A DNA stretch of 33,900 nucleotides from Sphingopyxis sp. (GCF_019459305.1 NZ_JAIBES010000095.1:1-33900), one strand, 5' to 3'; shown: positions 1 to 9,759, numbered from the stretch's first letter. Notes: generated by a model not told the origin, from the sequence alone. Translations and numbers: made by a program.

Positions 1-144
1 CCGCGGGCGGTTTTTGCCGTTGGTGAGCGCGGGGCCGTGGCGCGTGCACTTGGCTAGGCGCTCGGGCTGATTGTCCGCCGGCCCGGGGGGGGCGGAATCG
101 CGCCCCGCGCCGCCGCCGGGGCCGGCGAAAGCATCGTCAAGGCC

Positions 145-2485
<2,341 letters not shown>

Positions 2486-2495
2486 GCGCGCCGCG

Positions 2496-2795
2496 ATGGC
2501 AAAGGACATCTCGACTCTGGCAGCAATCCTGGACAGAGCGCCGGCCGCGCCGCCACCGCTGCGGCTGACTTACACGCTGCGCTACGATGATGATGCGTTC
2601 GGGGTGTCGAAGCGGATCGAGTTTGAGGCCGCCAGCCCGGCGACGGCGCTGGAAATCGCGCAGGGCGAAGCCAGGGGCCGTGAGGCGCTACTGCTTGTCG
2701 ACGGCCTGCCGCTTTGCCGCCTGTCAAAAGGCGCTGACGCAGAACCCCCGTTTTGGATCCTTGTGCCTCCGAACGCTGCGCGGAGGTCGGCATGA
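2496..2795 (+). CDS. Hypothetical protein, 99 aa
   Basis: This is a soluble-looking protein of 99 residues with alternating beta-strand and helix character: LRLTYTLRYDDD, then ATALEIAQGEARG, then EALLLVDGLPLCRL. It follows the [10 protein letters not shown] protein by 10 nt on the same strand and is probably in the same transcript. No strong ribosome binding site is visible, which fits coupled translation. I do not recognise a family. The one cysteine and lack of conserved polar clusters argue against a simple enzyme. The frame looks coding rather than a shadow because nothing better overlaps it. Confidence 0.6.
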   Translation: MAKDISTLAAILDRAPAAPPPLRLTYTLRYDDDAFGVSKRIEFEAASPATALEIAQGEARGREALLLVDGLPLCRLSKGADAEPPFWILVPPNAARRSA

Positions 2796-2820
2796 GCGAT
2801 GCGCGCAAACCGACTTCCGA

Positions 2821-2991
2821 TCAGGCGTCCTGCTTTACCTTCGCGTCCCGGTCCTCTTCGGCGCGCCGCAGGCGGGTCGCTTCCTCGGTGCGCCGGATTT
2901 CTGCGCGCGAGCGGCGATTGTGCAGCATCGCCCAACCCAGCACCAGCACGAAAAGGATCGGTCCGACGATGGTGATCAGGGTCCATTCCAT
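2821..2991 (-). CDS. Small membrane protein, 56 aa
   Basis: Read on the minus strand, the frame encodes MEWTLITIVGPILFVLVLGWAM as an N-terminal transmembrane helix, followed by a charged Arg/Glu-rich cytoplasmic tail (RRSRAEIRRTEEATRLRRAEEDRD) that probably forms an amphipathic helix. The frame is open further upstream, but the ATG at 2991 has a GGAG about 8 nt before it and starts right at the membrane helix, so I chose it. This architecture is common in sphingomonad microproteins of unknown role. It is divergent from the SDR gene at 3207 and convergent with the gene ending at 2795. Confidence 0.65.
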   Translation of the reverse strand: MEWTLITIVGPILFVLVLGWAMLHNRRSRAEIRRTEEATRLRRAEEDRDAKVKQDA

Positions 2992-3094
2992 GATTCTGCT
3001 CCATTCCCACAGGCTTTGTCCGTCAACGAGCGAGGCGAGCAAATGCTGCCTGCGGCGCGCAAAGGGAAAAAATCGCGTCGGGCCGCCGGGCGGC

Positions 3095-3119
3095 GGAACT
3101 GTGCCGGTCGGCGGGCGTC
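3095..3119 (+). promoter_or_regulatory. Candidate EcfG-type promoter for SDR-hemerythrin genes
   Basis: GGAAC at 3095-3099 is followed by a 16-nt spacer and CGTC at 3116-3119. The known EcfG consensus is GGAAC-N16/17-CGTT, so the -35 is intact and the -10 has one mismatch. It lies about 88 nt upstream of the SDR start. One-mismatch sites occur by chance, so the assignment is tentative. Confidence 0.3.
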
Positions 3120-3206
3120 GTTCCACCATGGGGGGCGGCCGCTGCGGCCGGCTCTTGCCCGGCCCGCGAACCGCCCGCCCGCAAAGACGGCAGGAGAGGA
3201 TCGATC

Positions 3207-3962
3207 ATGATCGACGAAAATGACGCGCACACCAAAATGCCCGAACTCAAGGGCCGCCGTGCGATCGTCACCGGCGGGACGACGGGAATCGGCCGAGCCA
3301 TCGCGGTCCTGCTCGCCAGTCATGGCGTGAAGCTATTCATCTGCGGGCGGACGCCCGAGCATCTGGACGATGCGTTGCAGCGGATCCGCGAGGTGGGCGA
3401 AGGCGACGGGATCAATGTCGACCTGTCGATCAGGGAGGATGTCGACCGCTTTTTCGAAGCAGCGGACAGCTACCTCGGCGGTTTCGATATCGCGATCATC
3501 AATGCGGCGGTACCGGCCGCCGCGCTCGCCGACGCGGGCGAGAGCGAGATGCGCTACCAGCTCGATACCGATTTCAACGCCTATCTCGTCTGCGCTCAGG
3601 AAGCGGCGCGGCGGATGAAGGGCGGGAGCGACATCATCTTCATCGGTTCGATGTCGGCGGTTTCGCAAAAGCCCGGCAGCTCGATCTATGTCGCAGCAAA
3701 GGCGGGCATTCAGGGTTTTGTTCCCGCATTCCGCAAGGAGTTGGCCGAGGAGGATATCAAGGTCGGGCTGATCGAACCGGGCTTCACCGGCGCCGACTTC
3801 CAATATCCCGAATTCCCGCCCGACAAGCAGAAAGCGCTCATCGGCGAGCACAAGATGCTGCGCGCCGAGGATATCGCGGTTGCGGCGCATTTCATGCTGA
3901 GCCAGCCGCGGCGTACCGCGGTTTCGCTGATCCGCGTCGAAACGCGGCTCGAACATCCCTGA
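3207..3962 (+). CDS. Short-chain dehydrogenase/reductase (SDR), classical type
   Basis: This 251-residue Rossmann-fold oxidoreductase has the nucleotide-binding motif TGGTTGIG near residues 23-30 and the catalytic YVAAK (YxxxK) with an upstream Ser (IFIGSMS). CGRT after the second strand (residues about 47-50) suggests NADP(H) preference, because Arg replaces the usual acidic residue. The normally conserved NNAG is changed to NAAV. The substrate cannot be told. AGGAGAGGA lies just before the ATG at 3207. The hemerythrin gene follows after 23 nt on the same strand, so the two are probably co-transcribed. The C-terminus (SLIRVETRLEHP) ends like other SDRs. Confidence 0.93.
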   Translation: MIDENDAHTKMPELKGRRAIVTGGTTGIGRAIAVLLASHGVKLFICGRTPEHLDDALQRIREVGEGDGINVDLSIREDVDRFFEAADSYLGGFDIAIINAAVPAAALADAGESEMRYQLDTDFNAYLVCAQEAARRMKGGSDIIFIGSMSAVSQKPGSSIYVAAKAGIQGFVPAFRKELAEEDIKVGLIEPGFTGADFQYPEFPPDKQKALIGEHKMLRAEDIAVAAHFMLSQPRRTAVSLIRVETRLEHP

Positions 3963-3985
3963 CCCCCAAATCCAAGGAGACGATC

Positions 3986-4552
3986 ATGTCGACCAATATT
4001 CTCACCGGAAACAAGAGCCCGGCCATCCTGCTCGGCGCCGCCGCGGCGGGATTTGTCGTTGGCCTCGCGGCGAACTTCGGCCGCAAGGCAGTGGTTCAGG
4101 GGATGACCGCCGCGCAAGGCGAGTGGGACGAAGGCCTCAAGGCCGAACACCGACTGACGCTCCGGCTTTTCGATGCCATCGAGAAGACCGACGCATCGCA
4201 GACCTGGAAGCGCGGCATGCTGCTCACGCAGCTCAAACATGCGCTCGCCAAACATGCCTATGAAGAAGAAAATGTCGTATATCCCGCGATGCGCGACCAT
4301 GGCCAGGTCGAGGATGCCGATCAGCTCGTCCACGACCACGGCTATGTGAAGCAATATCTCTATGACCTTGGCGAGATGCCGACCGCCGATCCCGAATGGA
4401 TTGCAAAGGTCCGCGAATTTCGCCGCGAAATCGAGGCCCATATCGCGCAGGAGGAAGACGCGCTGTTCCCGCGCCTGCGCGCCGCGCTCGGCAAGGAGGG
4501 CAATGCCCATGTCACCGCCGAAATGAACAAGGCTGGCTTCGCCGCCGCCTGA
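3986..4552 (+). CDS. Membrane-anchored hemerythrin-domain protein
   Basis: Residues about 12-30 (AILLGAAAAGFVVGLAANF) form an N-terminal hydrophobic segment, followed by a four-helix hemerythrin/HHE-type domain. Candidate di-iron ligands are His in KAEHRLTLRLFD, the HALAKHAYEEENVVYP stretch, LVHDHGYVKQYL and HIAQEEDALFP, matching the H...HxxxE...H...HxxxE order of the family. Such proteins bind O2, NO or iron in stress responses; the specific ligand is not predictable. AAGGAG precedes the ATG. It lies 23 nt after the SDR and 26 nt before the next small gene, so it looks like the middle gene of a three-gene transcript. Confidence 0.9.
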   Translation: MSTNILTGNKSPAILLGAAAAGFVVGLAANFGRKAVVQGMTAAQGEWDEGLKAEHRLTLRLFDAIEKTDASQTWKRGMLLTQLKHALAKHAYEEENVVYPAMRDHGQVEDADQLVHDHGYVKQYLYDLGEMPTADPEWIAKVREFRREIEAHIAQEEDALFPRLRAALGKEGNAHVTAEMNKAGFAAA

Positions 4553-4578
4553 TCCCAGAAAAGCGAAGGACAAACGCC

Positions 4579-4944
4579 ATGAGTGACAGCAACCCACGCG
4601 ACCCGCTTGACGACGCCCGGCCCGATTCCCAACCGCGCGCCCCTGCTCCCGGTTCGCTTCCGCAGCAGAAAGTCGAAGACCGCGAGAATGTCGGCACCGC
4701 GACCCCCGAGGATTATCCTGAACGCGATCGCAAGGACGGCGACATCACCGCCGCTCGCAACCGCGGCAAAAGGGCCAATAAGCAAGGCAGCGGTCCGGTC
4801 ACTGGAAGCGGTGCGGGCGCCGGCGGCGGCGGCAATCCCGAGGATTATGACGACGATGCGCAGGGTGGCGGCGGCCACATGCCGAGCGCGGCCGACCATG
4901 GACCGAAGACGGGCGCCGATGCCCCCGTCGGCGGCAGCCGCTAG
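4579..4944 (+). CDS. Hydrophilic Gly/Asp/Pro-rich protein, probably disordered
   Basis: This 121-residue protein is dominated by Asp, Pro, Gly, Gln and Arg and has no hydrophobic core. PEDYPERDRKDGD and NPEDYDDDAQGGGG are two acidic patches built on a shared PEDY element. The composition resembles stress-induced disordered or hydrophilin-like proteins, but I recognise no defined family. The ATG at 4579 has GAAGGA about 8 nt upstream, and the gene directly follows the hemerythrin gene, so it is probably in the same transcript. The frame is open further upstream, inside the hemerythrin gene, but without support for an earlier start. Confidence 0.7.
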   Translation: MSDSNPRDPLDDARPDSQPRAPAPGSLPQQKVEDRENVGTATPEDYPERDRKDGDITAARNRGKRANKQGSGPVTGSGAGAGGGGNPEDYDDDAQGGGGHMPSAADHGPKTGADAPVGGSR

Positions 4945-5136
4945 GTAGACCCCCGCGCTCCGCGGCGAGCATGTCCTTCGCGCTATGCGGTACGCTGACT
5001 GCTTGCCTCCCGCGCAGGACGCGGCCCCGGCGACCGCTTCCAAGCTTGTGCCCCATGCGCGAAAGACCTTTCGCTGGCAGCCGCATGGCTCTCATGCGAA
5101 GGCGCAACGACAATGGGTCCGCGGAGTTGTATCGCC

Positions 5137-5673
5137 ATGGACATAACTGCTGCAACGCCCACCGCGCCAGATGGCATAGAAGAGCCCCTTGCCCAGTCGC
5201 GCTTTTGGGACCGCCACGCGAGCCCCATCTCATTTATCGTCCTCGGTGGCCTACTTGTCGCGGCGGTGGCAGGCGTATTTGGCGGACAGCCAAGCCCACG
5301 TGTCGAGGCAGACTTCGGCGCCGCAACAATGCGTGTTCAAATGCCCACCGTCATCCGCAACGGCGAATTTCTGGAAACCTTGATCGAAATCCGCGCGAAC
5401 ACTGCGGTCGAAGATGCGACCCTCGCGATCGAAACAGATCTTTGGCGCGACATTACGATCAATACGATGATTCCCGCGGCGACTGAGGAGACATTTAAGA
5501 ACGGCGAATATCGGTTTGCCTATGGCCCGCTTGCGGAAGGGGAAGCCCTGCGCGTCAAGATAGACGGGCAAATCAATCCGCCTCTCTTTGGAGGCAATGC
5601 GGGATTCATTGCCCTCTATGACGGCGAACGCTTGGTCGGGCGACGGCAATTCCGGATCAAGGTTCACCCCTGA
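5137..5673 (+). CDS. Membrane-anchored protein coupled to DUF421 gene
   Basis: This 178-residue protein has a cytoplasmic N-terminus of about 34 residues, one transmembrane helix (SFIVLGGLLVAAVAGVF, about residues 36-52) and a C-terminal beta-rich extracytoplasmic domain (residues 60-178) with regularly alternating strands, such as VRVQMPTVIRNGEF-type segments and LRVKIDGQI. I do not recognise the family. Its TGA overlaps the ATG of the DUF421 gene (TGATG at 5671-5675), so translation of the two is coupled and the proteins probably work together at the membrane. GCGGAG lies 10 nt before the chosen ATG. An in-frame ATG at 5113 would add 8 residues and is less likely. Confidence 0.8.
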   Translation: MDITAATPTAPDGIEEPLAQSRFWDRHASPISFIVLGGLLVAAVAGVFGGQPSPRVEADFGAATMRVQMPTVIRNGEFLETLIEIRANTAVEDATLAIETDLWRDITINTMIPAATEETFKNGEYRFAYGPLAEGEALRVKIDGQINPPLFGGNAGFIALYDGERLVGRRQFRIKVHP

Positions 5674-6152
5674 TGGATATCGTCCTGCGTGCGACCGCGA
5701 TGTTCGTGCTTCTCTATGTGCTAATCCGCCTGCTGGGAAAGCGCGAACTTGGCCAGATGACCCCGTTCGAACTTGTCCTGCTTGTCGTGATGGGCGACTT
5801 GATTCAACAAGGGGTTACGCACAACGATTTCAGCCTCACGGGCGGAATGCTCGCGATCGGAACCTTCGCTTTTTGGGCGCTGACGCTGAGCTGGGCAACA
5901 TATCTCTTCCCGAAGCTCAAAAACATGCTGGATGGAGAGCCCCGCGTGATTGTTAAATATGGCACGATCATCGAGGCGAACCTTCGTCGCGATCGCCTTA
6001 CGCGGGACGAAATTTTTTCGGAAATGCGCCTCGCCGGCATCGCCCGGCTGGCCGACGTCGAATGGGCGATCCTCGAGCCCCAGGGCAAGATCAGCTTCAT
6101 CGCTCGCGGCAGCGCACCGGCCCCGCAGCAGGATGAAGGAGACGCGGTGTGA
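5673..6152 (+). CDS. DUF421 (YetF-like) membrane protein
   Basis: This 159-residue protein has DUF421 order. Two or three N-terminal transmembrane helices (residues about 5-22, 31-48, 55-75) carry the family motif LGKRELGQMTPFELVLLVVMGD. A cytoplasmic domain follows, with LDGEPRVIVKYGTIIEANLRRDRLT and DEIFSEMRLAGIARLADVEWAILEPQGKIS. In Bacillus spores, YetF-type proteins are linked to membrane and germinant functions; in alphaproteobacteria the role is unknown. The start overlaps the stop of the preceding membrane-anchored protein by one base, so it depends on translational coupling. The tail (APAPQQDEGDAV) is short and hydrophilic. Confidence 0.92.
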   Translation: MDIVLRATAMFVLLYVLIRLLGKRELGQMTPFELVLLVVMGDLIQQGVTHNDFSLTGGMLAIGTFAFWALTLSWATYLFPKLKNMLDGEPRVIVKYGTIIEANLRRDRLTRDEIFSEMRLAGIARLADVEWAILEPQGKISFIARGSAPAPQQDEGDAV

Positions 6153-6183
6153 GACCCCAGGGCGCCGGCGCCCGGACCGCTGG

Positions 6184-6648
6184 TCAGTGAGGCGGCGCGC
6201 CTTCGCCGACCAGCAATGCTTCGATGTCCGCCAATGGACGGTCGGTCATCTCTTTGACATGCTCACCGAGAATTCGCTTCGTCACCTCCTTATGCCAGAG
6301 CGGGCGCAGTTCCCCCATAGTGCGAGCCGGCGCCACGACCACGAGCGCATCAAGGCGACCGGCCAACACCATGGAATTGATCGTTTTTGCAAGATCCTGA
6401 GCAAAACGGTCTTCCTCCTGTTGATGGAAATCCGGCTCACCCATCGTCCCACCAGACAATCCTGTTCCGCGCGGTGCTGGCGACTGACCCGATGGGGCGG
6501 TTTTGATATCACTGTTTTTTCGGTCCTCGCGCTCCTCGTGCGATGCGGTCCGTAAATCGATCTGCTGAGCATTTCCCTGGTTACGCAGAAACAGGGCCTT
6601 GCGGCCATCGGCGACCAAGACAAGGGTATCGTGTGGGAGATTCATCAC
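6184..6648 (-). CDS. Host attachment protein family (baeRF-type)
   Basis: The 154-residue protein begins HDTLVLVADGRKALFLRNQG, the typical start of the host-attachment family, and has a C-terminal domain with DALVVVAPARTMGELRPLW and KRILGEHVKEMTDRPLADIEALL. These are eRF1-like fold proteins (baeRF group). The name comes from a plant-attachment locus, but many homologues occur in non-plant bacteria, and a nucleic-acid or ribosome-related role is suspected. A central Gly/Pro/Ser linker (about residues 48-70) separates the two halves. GGAAGGAG precedes the ATG at 6648. A candidate EcfG-like promoter lies 22-47 nt upstream. Confidence 0.88.
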   Translation of the reverse strand: MMNLPHDTLVLVADGRKALFLRNQGNAQQIDLRTASHEEREDRKNSDIKTAPSGQSPAPRGTGLSGGTMGEPDFHQQEEDRFAQDLAKTINSMVLAGRLDALVVVAPARTMGELRPLWHKEVTKRILGEHVKEMTDRPLADIEALLVGEGAPPH

Positions 6649-6669
6649 TAGCTCCTTCCATTCAGGGGC

Positions 6670-6695
6670 AACGCACCGGGCGCCGCTGAAGTTTC
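6670..6695 (-). promoter_or_regulatory. Weak EcfG-type promoter candidate for host attachment gene
   Basis: On the minus strand GAAAC (6691-6695) is followed by N17 and CGTT (6670-6673). The -10 is intact and the -35 has one mismatch from GGAAC. The predicted transcript start would lie about 15 nt before the ATG, just ahead of the GGAAGGAG ribosome binding site, which fits well geometrically. Confidence 0.3.
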
Positions 6696-6940
6696 AGAAG
6701 TTGGATTCTTGGCTATATGACTTCGCCTGTGAGGCAGCGCTCCGCGCAATGCGGTGCGGACGGAAGTCTCCGGGGGTCTTTTGATCCATTAGCCGCGCGC
6801 GACATCCCCGCTGGATCTCTTGTTCACCCGCCCCTCCATGACTGCTGCCGCCCCGCACATTCTCCGTCATCCGACAAGTTTCCGACGGCGATTATCCGTT
6901 ACCTTCACAGGTACGCAAATTGTTGTCGCGTTCTGACCTT

Positions 6941-7840
6941 TTAAACCCCGCGCATCAGCCCAGGTGCAAGCGGCGCGAGTTCGCGGGCCAGATAGCCAAT
7001 CGGCCCCATCCTCTCAGACAATCGGCGTCCGGCTTCGCCATGGAGCCAGATGCCCCAAGCGGCTGCCCGGAGCGGAGAAAGTCCCTGCGCGCCCAGTCCT
7101 GCGATCAGCCCGGCCAGCACGTCGCCCGAACCGCTTACCGCGAGGCCCAACCCCCCGCCGGCATAGGCAAGGCAATTGCCCTCCCCCATCAAATGGCTCG
7201 TCGCGCCCTTGACCATGACCGCGGCGCCGTAGCGTTCGGCCGCTTGGGCAAGCGCGCCGAGCGGATCGCGCGCCACGCTGTCCTTGTCTGCGCCAAGCAT
7301 GGCCGCGAGTTCGCCCGCATGCGGGGTCAGCACGCTATGGTCGCCGCGAGCCAATATAGCTTCGGCATGTTCGCTTGCTGCACGCAGCGCGGCGGCGTCG
7401 AGAAGCAGGAACATATCGCCAGGCAGCGCGGGCAAGAGCGCGGCAAGCAGCTGGCGAACGATATCTTCGTCAATCATCGCCGGGCCGAAGACGATGGCAT
7501 CATGACCGGCCATTTCCGCAAGCAGCAAATCGGCGCTCTCGGGTGCGATTTCTCCATTTGCGGTTTCGGGCAGGGCAACGACGGCGCATGCTGGACAAGC
7601 CACGCCGATTGCGATTGCCGCCGATGCAATTGTGGCAATCGTCACCTTGCCGGCACCGGCGCGGAAGGCTGCCTCGGCGGTGAGCAACATTCCGCCGGGA
7701 ACCCTGCGGCAGCCGCCGATGACCAGCACACGGCCGCGGCCATTCTTGTCGATATTGTCTTGATGATCAGGAAGCGGGTGCGCCTTGAGCCAGACGGAAT
7801 CGAGCGCGATTGGGTCAGCCACGCGCTGCGACCATGGCAT
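6941..7840 (-). CDS. nnrD: ADP-dependent NAD(P)H-hydrate dehydratase
   Basis: This 299-residue ribokinase-like protein corresponds to the C-terminal (dehydratase) half of YjeF/Nnr. Visible motifs are GRGRVLVIGGCRRVPGG near the N-terminus, AGAGKVTIAT, SVLTPHAGELAAMLG and the nucleotide-site SGSGDVLAGLIAG, where the family usually has GTGDVLAG. The enzyme repairs damaged NAD(P)HX using ADP in the cytoplasm. The epimerase half (NnrE), usually fused in bacteria, is absent from this window, so this is a stand-alone form. The gene overlaps the 3' end of the histidine phosphatase gene by 26 nt on the same strand, so expression is probably coupled. Confidence 0.93.
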   Translation of the reverse strand: MPWSQRVADPIALDSVWLKAHPLPDHQDNIDKNGRGRVLVIGGCRRVPGGMLLTAEAAFRAGAGKVTIATIASAAIAIGVACPACAVVALPETANGEIAPESADLLLAEMAGHDAIVFGPAMIDEDIVRQLLAALLPALPGDMFLLLDAAALRAASEHAEAILARGDHSVLTPHAGELAAMLGADKDSVARDPLGALAQAAERYGAAVMVKGATSHLMGEGNCLAYAGGGLGLAVSGSGDVLAGLIAGLGAQGLSPLRAAAWGIWLHGEAGRRLSERMGPIGYLARELAPLAPGLMRGV

Positions 7841-8576
7841 CAGGTTCGCGGGTCACCGGAACGTCATCCTTCATCGGAGCCGTGACATTATAGCGGACGA
7901 GTTCGAGATGACCGTCACCCCCGGTTTTGGGGTGGAAACGATATTCGGTGATTGCACAATTGGCGACATCGCCTTTTTGGTCGATTGCCAGGATTTCCGC
8001 TTCACCGAGATTTTCGATGATGGTCCGCAGGCAGAGCACGACAACCTGGTGCGCGACGATCATCACCCGGCGCCCACCATAGTGAAGCGACACCGTGTCG
8101 AGCAGCGAGCGCAGCCGCAAGATGACATCGCACCAGCTCTCGCCCCCCGGCGGGCGATGGTAAAATTTGCCGAGCAGGCTGCGATACTCGGCCTGGTCGG
8201 GATGTGTCGCCTCGATGCCCAGCCGCGTCAGACCATCGAGGATGCCGAACTCTTTCTCGCGGAGCCGCTCGTCGATGCAGATCGCGACATCCGACGCGCA
8301 TCCTCCAGCCTTGCGAAAGATCTCGGCCGTTTGGACCGCGCGGACATAAGACGAAGCGAGCAGGATCTGGGGCCGTCCATCTTCCTTGCCGGCAGCAAAC
8401 CATTCCCCGAGGGCGCGCGACTGCTCCTTTCCCAGCCGTGACAGGGGCACATCGACATCGCGGTGGTCCAGTTCAATGCGCTCGGCGCCGGCGGCATCGG
8501 CGGCATCGCGCGCGACATTGCCCGCGCTCTGCCCGTGGCGCACGACCCATAGTGTTGAGGGCCATCGCGGCGTCAT
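7815..8576 (-). CDS. Histidine phosphatase family protein
   Basis: The 253-residue protein starts MTPRWPSTLWVVRHGQSAGN and carries the RHGxS catalytic signature with the phospho-accepting His at residue 14. A second active-site region reads RVMIVAHQVVV (AHQ in place of the usual AHG), and REKEFGILDG carries the conserved Glu. It is therefore a phosphoglycerate-mutase-like phosphatase. PhoE- or CobC-type activity is possible, but the substrate cannot be assigned. The frame is open 65 codons further upstream, but that part has no family character and the ATG at 8576 begins just before the catalytic strand. It is the first gene of an overlapping pair with nnrD, an unusual pairing. Confidence 0.88.
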   Translation of the reverse strand: MTPRWPSTLWVVRHGQSAGNVARDAADAAGAERIELDHRDVDVPLSRLGKEQSRALGEWFAAGKEDGRPQILLASSYVRAVQTAEIFRKAGGCASDVAICIDERLREKEFGILDGLTRLGIEATHPDQAEYRSLLGKFYHRPPGGESWCDVILRLRSLLDTVSLHYGGRRVMIVAHQVVVLCLRTIIENLGEAEILAIDQKGDVANCAITEYRFHPKTGGDGHLELVRYNVTAPMKDDVPVTREPDAMVAARG

Positions 8577-8602
8577 AAAATTGTTTCTCGCATGACCGCA
8601 AA

Positions 8603-8627
8603 AACGCGGCAAGGGCCGACGGGTTGC
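8603..8627 (-). promoter_or_regulatory. Weak EcfG-type promoter candidate for phosphatase-nnrD pair
   Basis: On the minus strand GCAAC (8623-8627) is followed by N16 and CGTT (8603-8606), one mismatch from GGAAC-N16-CGTT. It ends 26 nt before the phosphatase ATG at 8576. A match this weak is expected occasionally by chance. Confidence 0.22.
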
Positions 8628-8790
8628 CAAGCGCATAACCGACGGCAAGATTTGGCCGCGACGCGGCGCAGAGCATTTTGGTTGCCACATTGGCGCCAGA
8701 TCAGGGGGCCCATCATCGAGTTGGTGGAATGCGCACAGGCGGCGCAAGCAAAGTCGGCCACCGCCGGCCACCTAAATTGGGCTTAACCGC

Positions 8791-9039
8791 TCAGGACGAT
8801 CTGTCCCCGTCGATTTCCTCCAGCATCAGCTTCGGCAGCACAGCTGATCCCGGCAATTTGATGTCGTGAAGATGTTTCAGGCGGGCCGCAACGGCCGACC
8901 AGAAAGATGCCTCTTCGAACTGCTCCGCCGCCGTCAGGGCGTGGATTCGACGAGCGAGCTCGGCTTCCGCCCGATCGCCGTGTCGGCGCTCGGCCGCGCG
9001 CACCTCTGCCCAGATGTCTTTTTCAGAAAGCGATTTCAC
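8791..9039 (-). CDS. DUF6961-like small protein (paralogue 1)
   Basis: This helical protein of about 82 residues shares the layout W-x-x-V-x-A-A-E-x-x-HG-x-x-A, then E-x-A-x-x-W-x-A-x-A-x-x-L-x-x-LH-x-I, with the protein at 24888-25145. It resembles the short proteins grouped as DUF6961 in sphingomonads, whose function is unknown. I chose the GTG at 9039 because AGGGGG lies 8 nt upstream. An in-frame ATG at 9078 would add 13 residues (MVSGIAESQGALH) but has no ribosome binding site. The family core begins at KDIWAEV in both cases. It is divergently placed from the receiver pair at 9370. Confidence 0.7.
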   Translation of the reverse strand: MKSLSEKDIWAEVRAAERRHGDRAEAELARRIHALTAAEQFEEASFWSAVAARLKHLHDIKLPGSAVLPKLMLEEIDGDRSS

Positions 9040-9369
9040 GTGGAGCGCCCCCTGTGATTCGGCGATTCCCGAGACCATTCTAGCATATGATTTTCAGGCG
9101 TGAAGCCAGCGGGCACAGCCCGCACGACATCGCGCCGAAAAAGCTTCAAGGCGCAGGCGCGACCGAGGCAGCAAGCGAGGCGCTTACCGTGTCGATCAGC
9201 GTAGCAGTCGCAACAATTTCCGTCGCCGACGACGTTGAAAACTCAATCCGTTTTCGACAATCACTTTTGGAACAATGTGTTTCGGGCTAGCGTATTGAAA
9301 GGAATCGAGAAGCTGACGGGACAGTCTGAGGCGGGCTCGCCGCAGGGCGCTCAGGACAAGGACCAAATA
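9040..9369. other. Intergenic region between DUF6961-like gene and receiver pair
   Basis: No gene is supported in this 330-nt stretch. A 67-codon open frame at 9087-9290 (plus) has no ribosome binding site or recognisable protein character. The only structured signal is an EcfG-type promoter candidate at 9269-9294. Confidence 0.5.
9269..9294 (+). promoter_or_regulatory. Candidate EcfG-type promoter for receiver pair
   Basis: GGAAC at 9269-9273 is followed by a 17-nt spacer and CGTA at 9291-9294. The -35 is perfect and the -10 differs from CGTT by one base. The site is the only promoter-like signal in the 330-nt gap, oriented toward the receiver gene at 9370, and leaves an untranslated leader of about 65 nt. 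General stress control of single-domain receivers is known in sphingomonads. Confidence 0.4.
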
Positions 9370-9759
9370 ATGAGCGAACGCACCATTTTGCTGGTGGAAG
9401 ACGAGTTTCTAATTCGCATGATGCTCAGCGAGTCCTTGCGCGAGGAAGGTTACACCGTCCTCGAAGCAAGCGACGGCGAAGAGGGTCTTGCCGTCCTGCA
9501 GTCCGGACAGCAGGTCGATCTGATGATCACCGACGTACGCATGCCCGGCGGGATCGATGGAATGGAGCTCACCCGCCGGTCCAACGCGCTTGCGCCGTCT
9601 CGCCCGGTGATTGTCTGTTCGGGCCATCTGGTGTCCAGTGAAGCGGCGCTCGCAGACGTTTTTCTCGCAAAGCCTTTTCCGGCGGAAACGCTGGTCAGGG
9701 CAGTCACCAAACTGATGGGAACCACATGGAAAACGGACTCGCAAACGCGCAGTGCCTGA
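9370..9759 (+). CDS. Single-domain response regulator (CheY-like receiver)
   Basis: This is a complete receiver of 129 residues with no output domain. The acidic pocket is E10/D11 (LLVEDEFLIR), the phospho-acceptor is D55 (LMITDVRMPGG), the switch residue is S84 (VIVCSGH) and the conserved lysine is K101 (LAKPF). It can therefore be phosphorylated and probably acts by protein contact or as a phosphate sink. AAGGAC lies 6 nt upstream of the ATG at 9370; the open frame upstream of it is not receiver sequence. Its 3' end overlaps the next gene by 34 nt. No partner kinase is adjacent; the nearest kinases are at 15014 and 16958. Confidence 0.9.
   Translation: MSERTILLVEDEFLIRMMLSESLREEGYTVLEASDGEEGLAVLQSGQQVDLMITDVRMPGGIDGMELTRRSNALAPSRPVIVCSGHLVSSEAALADVFLAKPFPAETLVRAVTKLMGTTWKTDSQTRSA

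Noticed and set aside
1-57. In-frame C-terminal fragment of an upstream gene ending at the TAG at 55
   Set aside because: Only 18 codons are visible, composition is uninformative, and the sequence quality at this edge is doubtful.
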